Positions 1 through 5,830 of a stretch of 5,995 nt of DNA are shown here, one piece after another. Made by a program: the position numbers and the translations under genes. Numbering within the stretch: the first letter of the stretch is position 1; each line of letters begins with the position of its first letter. The notes under the pieces were generated by a model, which saw only the letters and a list, made by a program, of their open reading frames with translations, did no database searches and was not told where the DNA came from. Source of the stretch: Phycisphaerales bacterium (GTDB lineage: Bacteria > Planctomycetota > Phycisphaerae > Phycisphaerales > UBA1924); NCBI GenBank assembly GCA_029212425.1, contig JARGNC010000148.1, positions 1-5,995 on the forward strand. The letters are read 5' to 3'.

Positions 1-206
1 AAGAGGAAGAGCAGGTGGTCGTACCCGGTCCTCATGTGTTTGGCGCCGAGATACATGAATGGGATCGGCATGATTCCTGAAGATTCTTGGATATATCCCT
101 TATCGCCGGCTGTTACGCCGTGGGCTTGGGCTTCGGGGGTAAGGATCATCATGAGAATGATGAACGCTAATAATTGATACGAGAACAGCTGGTTTGCTCG
201 TTTCAT
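1..206 (-). CDS. HupE/UreJ-like membrane protein, N-terminal part (runs off the window)
   Basis: The first 68 codons of a minus-strand gene are present; the rest lies beyond base 1. The ATG is at 206-204 with a good Shine-Dalgarno AAGGAA at 218-213, six bases away. The protein opens with a Sec-type signal peptide: basic MKRANQ, a hydrophobic stretch at about residues 11-23, and a plausible cleavage after AQA at residue 28. Near the break it reads YLGAKHMRTGYDHLLFL, which contains the GxDH-type signature of HupE/UreJ proteins followed by the start of a membrane helix. Family members are small polytopic inner-membrane proteins; characterised HupE and UreJ proteins take up nickel for hydrogenase or urease, while the signal-peptide-bearing subgroup is less well understood. 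The secreted histidine-rich gene just upstream on the same strand fits a metal role. The metal cannot be told from this fragment. Family assignment is fairly firm, function is inferred. Confidence 0.8.
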   Translation of the reverse strand, partial: MKRANQLFSYQLLAFIILMMILTPEAQAHGVTAGDKGYIQESSGIMPIPFMYLGAKHMRTGYDHLLFL

Positions 207-350
207 GAGTGGTTCCTTGTTGTTGAGTTTTCTCAAACGCACGCTCGGTGCGGTGGTGTGTAGGCTTGTTGAACAACTGGAGCCAAGTTCACCGCGGGAA
301 CTGGTTTGGAGTAATTTTTGAATGTAAAAAAACGATCAGGATTGCTGTGT
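207..350. other. Intergenic region between the His-rich and HupE-like genes
   Basis: 144 bases separate the two minus-strand genes. Seen here: a run of seven T on the minus strand shortly after the His-rich stop (about 326-332) without a convincing stem before it; a possible hairpin at 283-304 (CC-A-AGTTC, seven-base loop, GAACT-GG, one bulge) with no T-run after it on the minus strand; an odd palindrome TTGTTGAACAA at 266-276; and the small TTGAG/CTCAA hairpin at 223-236. None is a clear intrinsic terminator and no good -35/-10 pair was found. The palindrome could be an operator for separate control of the HupE-like gene, but that is only a guess. Confidence 0.35.
213..218 (-). promoter_or_regulatory. 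Shine-Dalgarno site of the HupE-like gene
   Basis: AAGGAA on the minus strand, six bases before the ATG at 206. It fixes the start of the HupE-like protein and contrasts with the neighbouring histidine-rich gene, which has no such site. A small potential hairpin (TTGAG, loop TTTT, CTCAA; 223-236) lies just upstream of it. Confidence 0.6.
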
Positions 351-797
351 TTATAAGATCAGCTTGATGTTGTTGAGAAAGTAGCTGAGATCGTTTGGCT
401 CATCGCTTTGATCCTGCACGATGATCGTATGTCTTTGATTTGATAAGCAAAGAACTCGTTGCTGATGAAGATTCGCGAAAGTGGCTAAGGGGTAGGTCTG
501 GTTCGTGACTCTGTACTGAATTTTTAAGTGGTGTGTCGGATCATGGTCGTCATTTTTTTGTGGATACTCATGGTCCGTATCATGATGCTCGTTGTGATGC
601 TGCTCGAAGTTTGAAGGATGCGGCGCGAGATCATGGTGTGTTGAGTTCAGGTTTGTGTGGTAGAAATGCTGGTTCGTAGTGGTGTGGAAGTGCGGTTGAT
701 TCTGTGAAAAAACAGAATTGATGTGAAGTGCTGCGTGGATCACGAAAGACAGCAGGCAGATCCAAGATGCTACATTTTTGGTGTTTGAAATCTTCAC
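351..797 (-). CDS. Secreted histidine-rich protein, probable metal binder
   Basis: A 148-residue protein with a GTG start at 797; an in-frame TGA lies three codons upstream, so the gene cannot begin earlier. The N-terminus has a lysine-containing n-region and a hydrophobic core (residues 9-30), with a likely signal-peptidase cut near FS-Q (31/32). Residues 36-90 hold 15 histidines in 55 positions, often as HH pairs spaced by Asp, Glu or Asn, typical of buffers or chaperones for nickel, zinc, cobalt or copper. Residues 92-148 form a different, histidine-poor part with alternating hydrophobics, probably a small folded domain ending in YFLNNIKLIL. I do not recognise a named family. It lies directly upstream of a HupE/UreJ-like gene on the same strand, suggesting that it collects metal in the periplasm for that permease. 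No Shine-Dalgarno is visible; a TATACT box nine bases before the start suggests a leaderless mRNA. Confidence 0.72.
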   Translation of the reverse strand: MKISNTKNVASWICLLSFVIHAALHINSVFSQNQPHFHTTTNQHFYHTNLNSTHHDLAPHPSNFEQHHNEHHDTDHEYPQKNDDHDPTHHLKIQYRVTNQTYPLATFANLHQQRVLCLSNQRHTIIVQDQSDEPNDLSYFLNNIKLIL

Positions 798-805
798 TGG
801 AGTTC

Positions 806-811
806 AGTATA
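806..811 (-). promoter_or_regulatory. Candidate -10 box of the His-rich gene
   Basis: TATACT on the minus strand, eight bases before the GTG start at 797. With the usual spacing, transcription would begin at about 799, giving an mRNA with almost no leader. No -35 hexamer is recognisable at the correct distance. The same hexamer sits six bases before the GTG of the DUF389 gene, which lends support. Confidence 0.4.
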
Positions 812-842
812 TCCGGCATTTCGAAGCCGTGAGTCTGTTGGA

Positions 843-1307
843 TCAGTGGCGTGGGGTGTCTTTGTAGTGGTCGTCGTCATCGTTGTTTGGAGGGGTGGTG
901 ATGCAGGCGGCTTCGATCACGGAGTCTTCGGCGAAGATGGGGACTTGTTTGGCGATTCCCAGAGCGATGGCGTCGGAGGGTCTTGCGTCGATGTGGACGA
1001 GGTGGCCGTCGGGGCGGGCGATTGAGAGTTGGGCGATGAAGGCGCCGTCGATGAGGTCGGTGATGGTGATCGCTTCGAGGGTGGCACCGAGTCCATCGAT
1101 GGTGTTGGCGAGGAGGTCATGGGTCATGGGGCGTGGGAGTTCCATGCCTTCAAGGCGGCGACCGATGGCGGCGGCTTCGACGATGCCGATGACGATGGGG
1201 AAGGAGCGTGGTGAGTCGAGGTTTGGATCGAGTTCGCGCAGCTCGATCAGTTGTTCGGCTTTGCGCTCGTGGATCAGGATTCTGGAGAGTTCCATTTGGA
1301 CCAGCAT
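843..1307 (-). CDS. Bifunctional nuclease-domain protein (BFN/DUF151)
   Basis: A single-domain protein of 154 residues from the chosen ATG at 1307. It carries the hallmarks of the BFN/DUF151 family: FPIVIGIVEAAAI (36-48), LPRPMTHDLL (57-66), an ITDL-DGAF stretch (82-90), and the strongly conserved HIDARPSDAIALGI (105-118) followed by PIFAEDSVIEAA. Plant and algal relatives showed RNase and DNase activity; in bacteria the physiological role is mostly unknown. There is no signal peptide, so it should be cytoplasmic. The C-terminus is a short acidic tail (NNDDDD). Start choice: the ATG at 1307 has AAGGAG nine bases upstream and gives the family-typical beginning MLVQMELSRI. An ATG ten codons earlier (1337) overlaps the stop of the upstream gene as ATGA but lacks a Shine-Dalgarno, so it remains possible. 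No UVR or other extra domain is fused. Confidence 0.9.
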   Translation of the reverse strand: MLVQMELSRILIHERKAEQLIELRELDPNLDSPRSFPIVIGIVEAAAIGRRLEGMELPRPMTHDLLANTIDGLGATLEAITITDLIDGAFIAQLSIARPDGHLVHIDARPSDAIALGIAKQVPIFAEDSVIEAACITTPPNNDDDDHYKDTPRH

Positions 1308-1316
1308 GGCTGATTG

Positions 1317-1322
1317 CTCCTT
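1317..1322 (-). promoter_or_regulatory. Shine-Dalgarno site deciding the BFN start
   Basis: AAGGAG on the minus strand, nine bases before the ATG at 1307. It lies inside the ten-codon extension that would be translated if the ATG at 1337 were used, and is the main reason for preferring 1307. Confidence 0.55.
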
Positions 1323-1333
1323 GGTCGGCTGTG

Positions 1334-1897
1334 TCATTCTAGGGTCGAGATGGCGGCGGGGATATTGATCTTGATTTGAGGGCTTTTTCGGGTGGTTTGT
1401 TGTTGTGGGGGGATGTGGATGCTGCTCCCGGTGTGGCCGTCGGCGAAGACGCCTCGTTGGTGGGTGAGCATGGAGTCGATGTAGCGTGTGAACGCGGGGC
1501 TGGCGCGGTGGAGGTGACGGGTGCGTTGGTTCCAGACTTCGGAGATGAGCTGGGTGTTGACGATTCGTTTGATGTCGGATTGCCAGATGTTCCAGACGCG
1601 TTGGTCGAGGATTCCCAGATCGACAAGCGCGAACTCATGGGCGAGCAGGTCGAAGTACTCGCGGATCGCGACTGCGGTTTCGAGGTCGCCGTTCCAGTGG
1701 TCGTTGAGACGGAGATCTGCTTCGAGACGACGGAACTCGATGAGGGACGCGTGGCGTTCGGTCAGGGAGAGGAAGACCTGGGCGTTGAGTGATTGTTGAT
1801 GTGTTTTTGAGCCTCGCAGGTACGCGAGGATGGCGCAGAGGGATCCGGTTACGATCGCGCTTGTCGAGATGAGTTGGAGCAGCAGTGGCAACGGCAT
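1334..1897 (-). CDS. Single-pass membrane protein of unknown function
   Basis: A 187-residue protein. Residues 3-27 form one hydrophobic helix, followed by a basic RGSK stretch, so the bulk is probably cytoplasmic and anchored at the N-terminus. Residues 35-130 look helical and well folded: an SLTERHASLIEFRRLE segment, then AIREYFDLLAHEFALVDLGI (77-96), then VWNIWQSDIKRIV (101-113). This layout, with an aromatic EYF-LL-EF motif followed by a tryptophan-rich stretch, resembles DUF4760-like membrane-anchored proteins of unknown function; I offer this only as similarity. Residues 150-187 are polar and low-complexity, probably disordered. Its stop codon shares four bases with a possible upstream start of the BFN gene (ATGA, 1334-1337), and the preferred BFN start is 26 bases further on, so the two genes are very likely co-transcribed. 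No Shine-Dalgarno is obvious before the ATG; the next possible start is not better. Confidence 0.75.
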   Translation of the reverse strand: MPLPLLLQLISTSAIVTGSLCAILAYLRGSKTHQQSLNAQVFLSLTERHASLIEFRRLEADLRLNDHWNGDLETAVAIREYFDLLAHEFALVDLGILDQRVWNIWQSDIKRIVNTQLISEVWNQRTRHLHRASPAFTRYIDSMLTHQRGVFADGHTGSSIHIPPQQQTTRKSPQIKINIPAAISTLE

Positions 1898-1954
1898 GGC
1901 ATTGGTCCATCTGCTTTGGCGGGTTGTGATTTCTGGTCGGATTCCATAGCGTGG

Positions 1955-1982
1955 ATGGTAGGGCGGGGTTTATTGATGTCAA
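1955..1982 (-). promoter_or_regulatory. Sigma70-like promoter for the membrane protein-BFN operon
   Basis: On the minus strand a perfect TTGACA (1982-1977) is followed after 16 bases by TACCAT (1960-1955), which keeps the first, second, fifth and sixth positions of the -10 consensus. Transcription would start near 1948, leaving a leader of about 50 bases before the ATG at 1897. It lies in the divergent gap between this operon and the glycosyltransferase gene. The -35 lies in an inverted repeat TTGA-TG-TCAA (1973-1982). Confidence 0.45.
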
Positions 1983-2061
1983 ACCACTGGAAATAGAAAT
2001 ACTTGCGCGGGTTGGGTGCGGAGTTCCTAGGATTGGTTGGGTGGTTTTCTATAGGACGATG

Positions 2062-3303
2062 ATGCCGAACTTGATGCTTGATATTCTGATGCTGGTGCTG
2101 TTGATTGGGGCTTTGGTTTCGATGGTGTATTGGTCGGCGGTTGCGGTTGCGATTGTGCTGACGAATCGTCGGTTGCCTACAGCGAGGGATGGGATCCGGA
2201 TCGCGGATCAGCACGCGCCTCTTGAGCGGGTGTGTGTGGTGGTTCCAGCGCATAACGAGGCGGGGAATATCGCGAAGCTGATCGAGTCGCTCAAGGGGCA
2301 GGATTACGATCGGGTGAACTTTGTGCTTGCGCTTGATCGGTGTACGGACGACACGAAAGGGGTCGCGCTTGAAGCGATTGGCGGGGATCATCGGTTCGAG
2401 ATTGTGGAGATCACGGAGTGTCCGGATGGTTGGGCGGGGAAGGTCCACGCGGCGCACAGCGGGGTGACGCGGTCGAACGGTGCGAAGGATGCGGAGGTGC
2501 TGCTGTTTAGTGATGCGGACACCTGGTTTGATCCGGCGTGTGTGCGTGCGACGGTGGCGCTTGCGAATGATCGTGATTTGGACATGCTGAGTTTGTTGAG
2601 CACGCTTGAGGGGGAGCGGTGGTTTGAGCGGTGGGTGCAGCCTGCGGCGGCGTTTGAGCTTGCGCGGCAGTATCCGTTGCTGCGGGTGAATATGAAGGGG
2701 GAACGGCAGCGCCCGTTTGCCAATGGGCAGTTCATGTTGTTCAAGGCGGATGCGTATCGGGATATCGGTGGGCATGAAGCGGTGAAGGGGGCGGTGCTTG
2801 AGGATATTGCGTTTGCGCTCAAACTGAAATACACAGGCAAAGCGGGTGGGCTGCTGATGGCGGATGGGATTCTGCGTTGTGGGATGTATGGGAGCTGGGC
2901 GGAGTTCGTGCGTGGTTGGAAGCGGATCTATACGGAGTCGGCGAATCGTGAGACGCGGCGATTGAAGCGGTATGCGGTTCGCGTGCCTGTGCTCAATGCG
3001 GCGCTGCCTGCGATGGCGGTGGCGTGTTTGGTGCTTGCGGTGACGATGGGAGATCCTGCGACGCAGGTTTGGGGCGGGGCTGTTGGAGTGGCTGGGTTTG
3101 TTGCTTGGGTTGTTGGTGTGGGGATGATGCTGCGGATGAGTCATGCGCCGCTTTGGCAGATACCTGGGTTCGCGGTTGGTTCGTTCTTTGTGGGACGGAT
3201 CTTTCGGCAAGCGGGCAAGGAGCTTGCGGATGGGACTCCGACGGTGTGGGGCGGGAAGTCGTATGTGCGTCCGGTTGCGGATGCTGATGGGGGGCGTTCA
3301 TGA
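2062..3303 (+). CDS. Membrane glycosyltransferase, family 2 (CrtQ/HpnB-like)
   Basis: A 413-residue GT-A fold glycosyltransferase that should transfer a sugar from a nucleotide sugar to a lipid-type acceptor on the cytoplasmic face of the membrane. One membrane helix lies at residues 6-33. The catalytic domain follows: VCVVVPAHNEAGNI (57-70) for nucleotide binding, LALDRCTDDT (89-98), a DxD metal site in FSDADTWFDP (149-158), the FANGQFMLF-AYRDIGGHEAV region (219-241) and the acidic LEDIAFALK (246-254). Two or three hydrophobic helices (about 309-328, 336-356 and 366-380) end the protein. The NGQF...GGHEAV...ED layout matches carotenoid (CrtQ) and hopene-associated (HpnB) transferases; the actual acceptor is unknown. 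Start: AGGA at 2053-2056 is five bases before the ATG at 2062. The frame is open back to a GTG at 1951, but that extension covers promoter-like sequence and looks non-coding. The stop overlaps the next start as ATGA. Confidence 0.88.
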   Translation: MPNLMLDILMLVLLIGALVSMVYWSAVAVAIVLTNRRLPTARDGIRIADQHAPLERVCVVVPAHNEAGNIAKLIESLKGQDYDRVNFVLALDRCTDDTKGVALEAIGGDHRFEIVEITECPDGWAGKVHAAHSGVTRSNGAKDAEVLLFSDADTWFDPACVRATVALANDRDLDMLSLLSTLEGERWFERWVQPAAAFELARQYPLLRVNMKGERQRPFANGQFMLFKADAYRDIGGHEAVKGAVLEDIAFALKLKYTGKAGGLLMADGILRCGMYGSWAEFVRGWKRIYTESANRETRRLKRYAVRVPVLNAALPAMAVACLVLAVTMGDPATQVWGGAVGVAGFVAWVVGVGMMLRMSHAPLWQIPGFAVGSFFVGRIFRQAGKELADGTPTVWGGKSYVRPVADADGGRS

Positions 3304-3734
3304 GACGGCTGCGTCGGGATGGTGGTGAGGTTCGGATTGAGCTGACGCCGATGATTGATGTGGTGTTTTTGCTGCTGACTTTCTTTGTGTTTTCGATTGT
3401 GATGATGGTGCGTGCGGATGTGCTCAATGTTGAGCTCCCGGAGCTTGCGTCTGGGGTTCCTGCGGAGCGGGTGGAGCCGATCACGATTGCGGTGGGGGGT
3501 GATGGGGGGATCCTGATCAATCGCGATGCGACGGCGATGGAGTCGGTGGTGGAAGTGGTGACTGGGTTGCGGGAGGAATCTCCGAATGCGCCGATCGTGC
3601 TTGCGGTTGATGTGGGTTCGAGTTCTGGGGTGCTTATCGAGCTTGCGGATCGGTTGACGGGCGCGGGGTTGGGATCGTTCTCGATTCTGGGGCAGCGGGG
3701 TGATTCTGCTGCGGAGGATGGGGGGGACAACTGA
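3300..3734 (+). CDS. exbD: ExbD/TolR family biopolymer transport protein
   Basis: A 144-residue protein of normal ExbD length. A short basic cytoplasmic tail (MRRLRRDGGEVRIEL) leads into one membrane helix at residues 18-37 that contains the signature PMIDVVFLLLTFFVF. Asp20 is the residue expected to carry protons, equivalent to Asp25 of E. coli ExbD. The periplasmic part (39-144) has the family pattern: LNVELPEL, then ITIAVGGDGGILINRDA (61-77), then IVLAVD (99-104), and a C-terminal helix-strand portion. With ExbB/TolQ partners such proteins use the proton motive force to drive TonB or Tol systems. The ATG overlaps the glycosyltransferase stop by four bases, with a G-run (3289-3294) as ribosome site; the stop shares one base with the next gene's ATG. 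No ExbB/TolQ gene is in the window, so the partner must be elsewhere. Confidence 0.92.
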   Translation: MRRLRRDGGEVRIELTPMIDVVFLLLTFFVFSIVMMVRADVLNVELPELASGVPAERVEPITIAVGGDGGILINRDATAMESVVEVVTGLREESPNAPIVLAVDVGSSSGVLIELADRLTGAGLGSFSILGQRGDSAAEDGGDN

Positions 3735-4771
3735 TGGCTTTGGTCTTGGTTGAGGATCGGCGCGGGGTGCTATCGGGATCGATTGTGGTGAGTGTGCTTT
3801 TGCATGTTCTGGGGGCGGCGGTGGTGCTGACGACTGGGTTGCCAATCGGGAATGGATCAGATGCGTTAGATTCGCGTGAGCAGTTGATCCCTCCGTTGGA
3901 GCAAGAGGAGGATGAGCTCAAGCTTGGGATTGATGCCGCGAGTACGGCGTCGATTGATTGGCTGGGGATTGATCGTCCGGAAGAGGTGGTTGGGGAAGCG
4001 GAGATATCGGAGACGAATCAAGCGGCGCAGACGCTTGTGGTTGGTGAGAATGAACAGGTTGCGGTTGAGGAAACGGTTGTAGAACCAGTTGAAGAAACGC
4101 TTGAGCAGTTGGTTGATACACCAGAGGTTCAGCAGGCGATCGAGGGTGCGGTTGAGCAGGTGCAGGAATCGATCGAGAAGTTGGCTGAACCATTTGAAGC
4201 TGTGGAAACGCTGATTGATGATGCGGCGGTGTTGCTGGAGTCGACGGAAGCGGCTGTCGAAGAACAGATCAAAGAAGAGGTCAAAGAAGAGGTCGAGACT
4301 GGGCAGTCGGCTGAGGTCAATGAACAGGTTGCTGCGGAGCGTGCGCCAAAGCCGATTGGGACAGCTGGGGAGTTGTCGGAGAAGGAATCGGTCGCGACGC
4401 GGATCAAGAAGGCGCTGGAGATGGATCCGCACAAGGCGAACGCGCCGGTTGTTGGGAAGGGGCTTGAGATCATCACGGTTCGTCCGCGGTACACCTCTGC
4501 GGTTCGGTTGTCAGCAATCCCGAAGAATCCGGTTGTGGTGATCTGGTTTGATGCGACTGGGAAGGTTCGCAAAGCGGAGTTTTTGCGTGATGGTCGGATC
4601 GAGTATTCGTCGGGTGTGGTGGGGGTGGATGAACCGCTCTTGAACGCGATTTATCGCTGGAAAGCGAAGGGCAAGCAGATCGACGAGCTGGATCCGGCTG
4701 ATCCGGAGTCGCTTGTTGAGGTGACGATCAAGATTGTGTACCAGCGTGAGCGGAAGATCGTGACCGACTGA
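3734..4771 (+). CDS. TonB-like energy transducer with acidic spacer
   Basis: A 345-residue protein with TonB architecture. The N-terminal membrane helix (about 12-34) contains Ser20 and His24 in SxxxH spacing, the arrangement TonB uses to couple to ExbB/ExbD. The C-terminal part (about 243-337) resembles a TonB C-terminal domain: VRPRYTSAVR, PVVVIWFDATGKVRKAEF (266-283), then DEPLLNAIYRWKAKGK and a final strand VTIKIVYQ. It should span the periplasm to contact an outer-membrane transporter. The spacer is unusual: residues 81-202 contain 33 Glu but only 3 Lys and 4 Pro, whereas classical TonB spacers are rich in Pro and Lys. It looks helical or coiled-coil. The ATG overlaps the ExbD stop by one base (TGATG), with a ribosome-binding G-run at 3720-3726. 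A TolA-like role is an alternative, since TolA also has a long helical middle. Confidence 0.85.
   Translation: MALVLVEDRRGVLSGSIVVSVLLHVLGAAVVLTTGLPIGNGSDALDSREQLIPPLEQEEDELKLGIDAASTASIDWLGIDRPEEVVGEAEISETNQAAQTLVVGENEQVAVEETVVEPVEETLEQLVDTPEVQQAIEGAVEQVQESIEKLAEPFEAVETLIDDAAVLLESTEAAVEEQIKEEVKEEVETGQSAEVNEQVAAERAPKPIGTAGELSEKESVATRIKKALEMDPHKANAPVVGKGLEIITVRPRYTSAVRLSAIPKNPVVVIWFDATGKVRKAEFLRDGRIEYSSGVVGVDEPLLNAIYRWKAKGKQIDELDPADPESLVEVTIKIVYQRERKIVTD
4269..4292 (+). repeat. Tandem 12-base repeat in the TonB-like spacer
   Basis: The unit TCAAAGAAGAGG occurs twice in direct succession, in frame, giving KEEV-KEEV in the helical spacer (residues 180-187). It probably arose by slippage or duplication and shows how the spacer may change length. 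Confidence 0.75.
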
Positions 4772-4780
4772 GATCGGGAT

Positions 4781-5797
4781 TTACCAGAAGTAGACAATGA
4801 GCACGGCGAGGATGGACAGCGCGATGGTCCATGTGATGAGCGCGGTGGTGATAGCTTTTTTGGCTTTTCCTTTTTCGTACCAGGTGGTGGGGCGGACGCC
4901 TTGGGCGAGGAGGATCGCAGCAGCTGAGAGGTTGATGCACACGATGTTGGTTGCGGCGAGAACTGCGGCGCCCGCGGCTTCGGCGGGTTGTCCTGATCCG
5001 ATGAGCATCCCACACGCGGCGGTTGGCGGGAGGAGGGCGACGGCGACCATGACTCCGACGAGGGTTGCGGATGCGCCGGTGGTGAACGCGACGACTCCTG
5101 CGGCGCCCGATGCGAGGGCGAGGATGATGTCTCCGGTATCCACAGCGGTTCTGCTTGTGATCTCAAGCGTGAGCGGATCGGGGGCGGCGAGGAGTCCGAA
5201 GAGCAGCGCGACGATGATCGCGGTTCCGAGTCCGAGGATGTTGGAGCGGATCGCGGAGCGCATGAGCTTGGTGTCGCCGAGCGTTGTTCCCAATGCGAGT
5301 GCGGTGTTTGGTCCGAGGAGTGGGGCGATGACCATCGCGCCGATGATGATTTCTGGAGAGTCTTTGATCAGACCGACGCACGCGACGATGGTCGCGAGGA
5401 TGACCATGATGATGAACACATGGGTGACCTTCGCGGAGTCCTTGATGTCTTCGAGGAGTTCCTCGCGCGAGACGCGACCAAAGCGGGTCTTCCATCCGTT
5501 GTGCTCGGTGTCGGATTCGTTTTGAGGTTTGGGTTCTTCTTCGGGTTCGGGGAGCGGGGGGTAGGTCGCTTCGATGTCGTGGAGGATGGTGCGGAAGCAG
5601 TCTGTGTGGTCGTACTTGTCGCGGAGGGTGTCGGTGATGGGCTCGACGGATTCGGATTGGAGGACGACGGAGGTCATCGCGAGGTCGTTGTCGAGGGGGG
5701 TGATCCAACGCTGATCGCACTTGGCATCGTCGAGGATGGCGCAGAGATCATCGTGGCGATCTGAGGGGAGAATGATTTGGAGGACGCGGAGTGGCAC
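4781..5797 (-). CDS. DUF389/TIGR00341 family membrane protein
   Basis: A 338-residue protein. Residues 1-80 form a small soluble alpha/beta domain beginning PLRVLQIILPS, typical of the N-terminus of the TIGR00341 group. An acidic, proline-rich linker follows (81-100, PEPEEEPKPQ), then the DUF389 membrane domain with six or seven helices between about 124 and 336. The conserved core is visible: DSPEIIIGAMVIAPLLGP (146-163), later a GVMVAVALLPPTAACG stretch (248-263) and ATNIVCINL (282-290). The family is widespread in bacteria and archaea; its function is not established. The gene starts with GTG at 5797, has no Shine-Dalgarno, and has a TATACT box six bases upstream. Its stop is only nine bases from that of the convergent TonB-like gene, with no terminator hairpin between, so the two transcripts may overlap at their 3' ends. 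Confidence 0.9.
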   Translation of the reverse strand: MPLRVLQIILPSDRHDDLCAILDDAKCDQRWITPLDNDLAMTSVVLQSESVEPITDTLRDKYDHTDCFRTILHDIEATYPPLPEPEEEPKPQNESDTEHNGWKTRFGRVSREELLEDIKDSAKVTHVFIIMVILATIVACVGLIKDSPEIIIGAMVIAPLLGPNTALALGTTLGDTKLMRSAIRSNILGLGTAIIVALLFGLLAAPDPLTLEITSRTAVDTGDIILALASGAAGVVAFTTGASATLVGVMVAVALLPPTAACGMLIGSGQPAEAAGAAVLAATNIVCINLSAAAILLAQGVRPTTWYEKGKAKKAITTALITWTIALSILAVLIVYFW

Positions 5798-5803
5798 GGG
5801 GTG

Positions 5804-5809
5804 AGTATA
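5804..5809 (-). promoter_or_regulatory. Candidate -10 box of the DUF389 gene
   Basis: TATACT on the minus strand. At the usual distance transcription would begin at 5797, exactly the first base of the GTG start, so the mRNA would be leaderless. A TTCACA hexamer lies upstream (5826-5821) but only 11 bases away, too close for a normal -35. It could be chance, since the upstream gene ends only 33 bases before this start and read-through is possible. Confidence 0.4.
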
Positions 5810-5830
5810 CCGTGCATGCGTGTGAATCGC

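Noticed and set aside
326..340. T-run after the His-rich gene as an intrinsic terminator
   Set aside because: Seven T are present on the minus strand but no stable GC-rich stem precedes them.
631..819. A 62-codon frame on the minus strand starting with ATG at 819
   Set aside because: It overlaps the His-rich gene in another frame, has no signal peptide or motif, and shows no sign of a frameshift joining the two.
798..842. CGGC/GCCG hairpin around TTCGAA between the BFN and His-rich genes as a terminator
   Set aside because: The stem is only four bases with an eight-base loop and no T-run follows.
883..1368. A 161-codon frame on the plus strand opposite the BFN gene
   Set aside because: Its Arg/Ser/Met-rich translation is typical of an antisense shadow, and the BFN motifs on the minus strand are unmistakable.
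1951..2061. N-terminal extension of the glycosyltransferase from a GTG at 1951
   Set aside because: The 37 extra residues have no family resemblance, overlap promoter-like elements, and would precede the natural membrane helix; AGGA before the ATG at 2062 is a better start.
1849..3210. A 453-codon open frame on the minus strand opposite the glycosyltransferase gene
   Set aside because: Its product is an Arg/His/Pro-rich low-complexity sequence with no domain pattern, and the opposite strand carries a clear family 2 glycosyltransferase. The frame stays open because of the G-rich codon use of the real gene.
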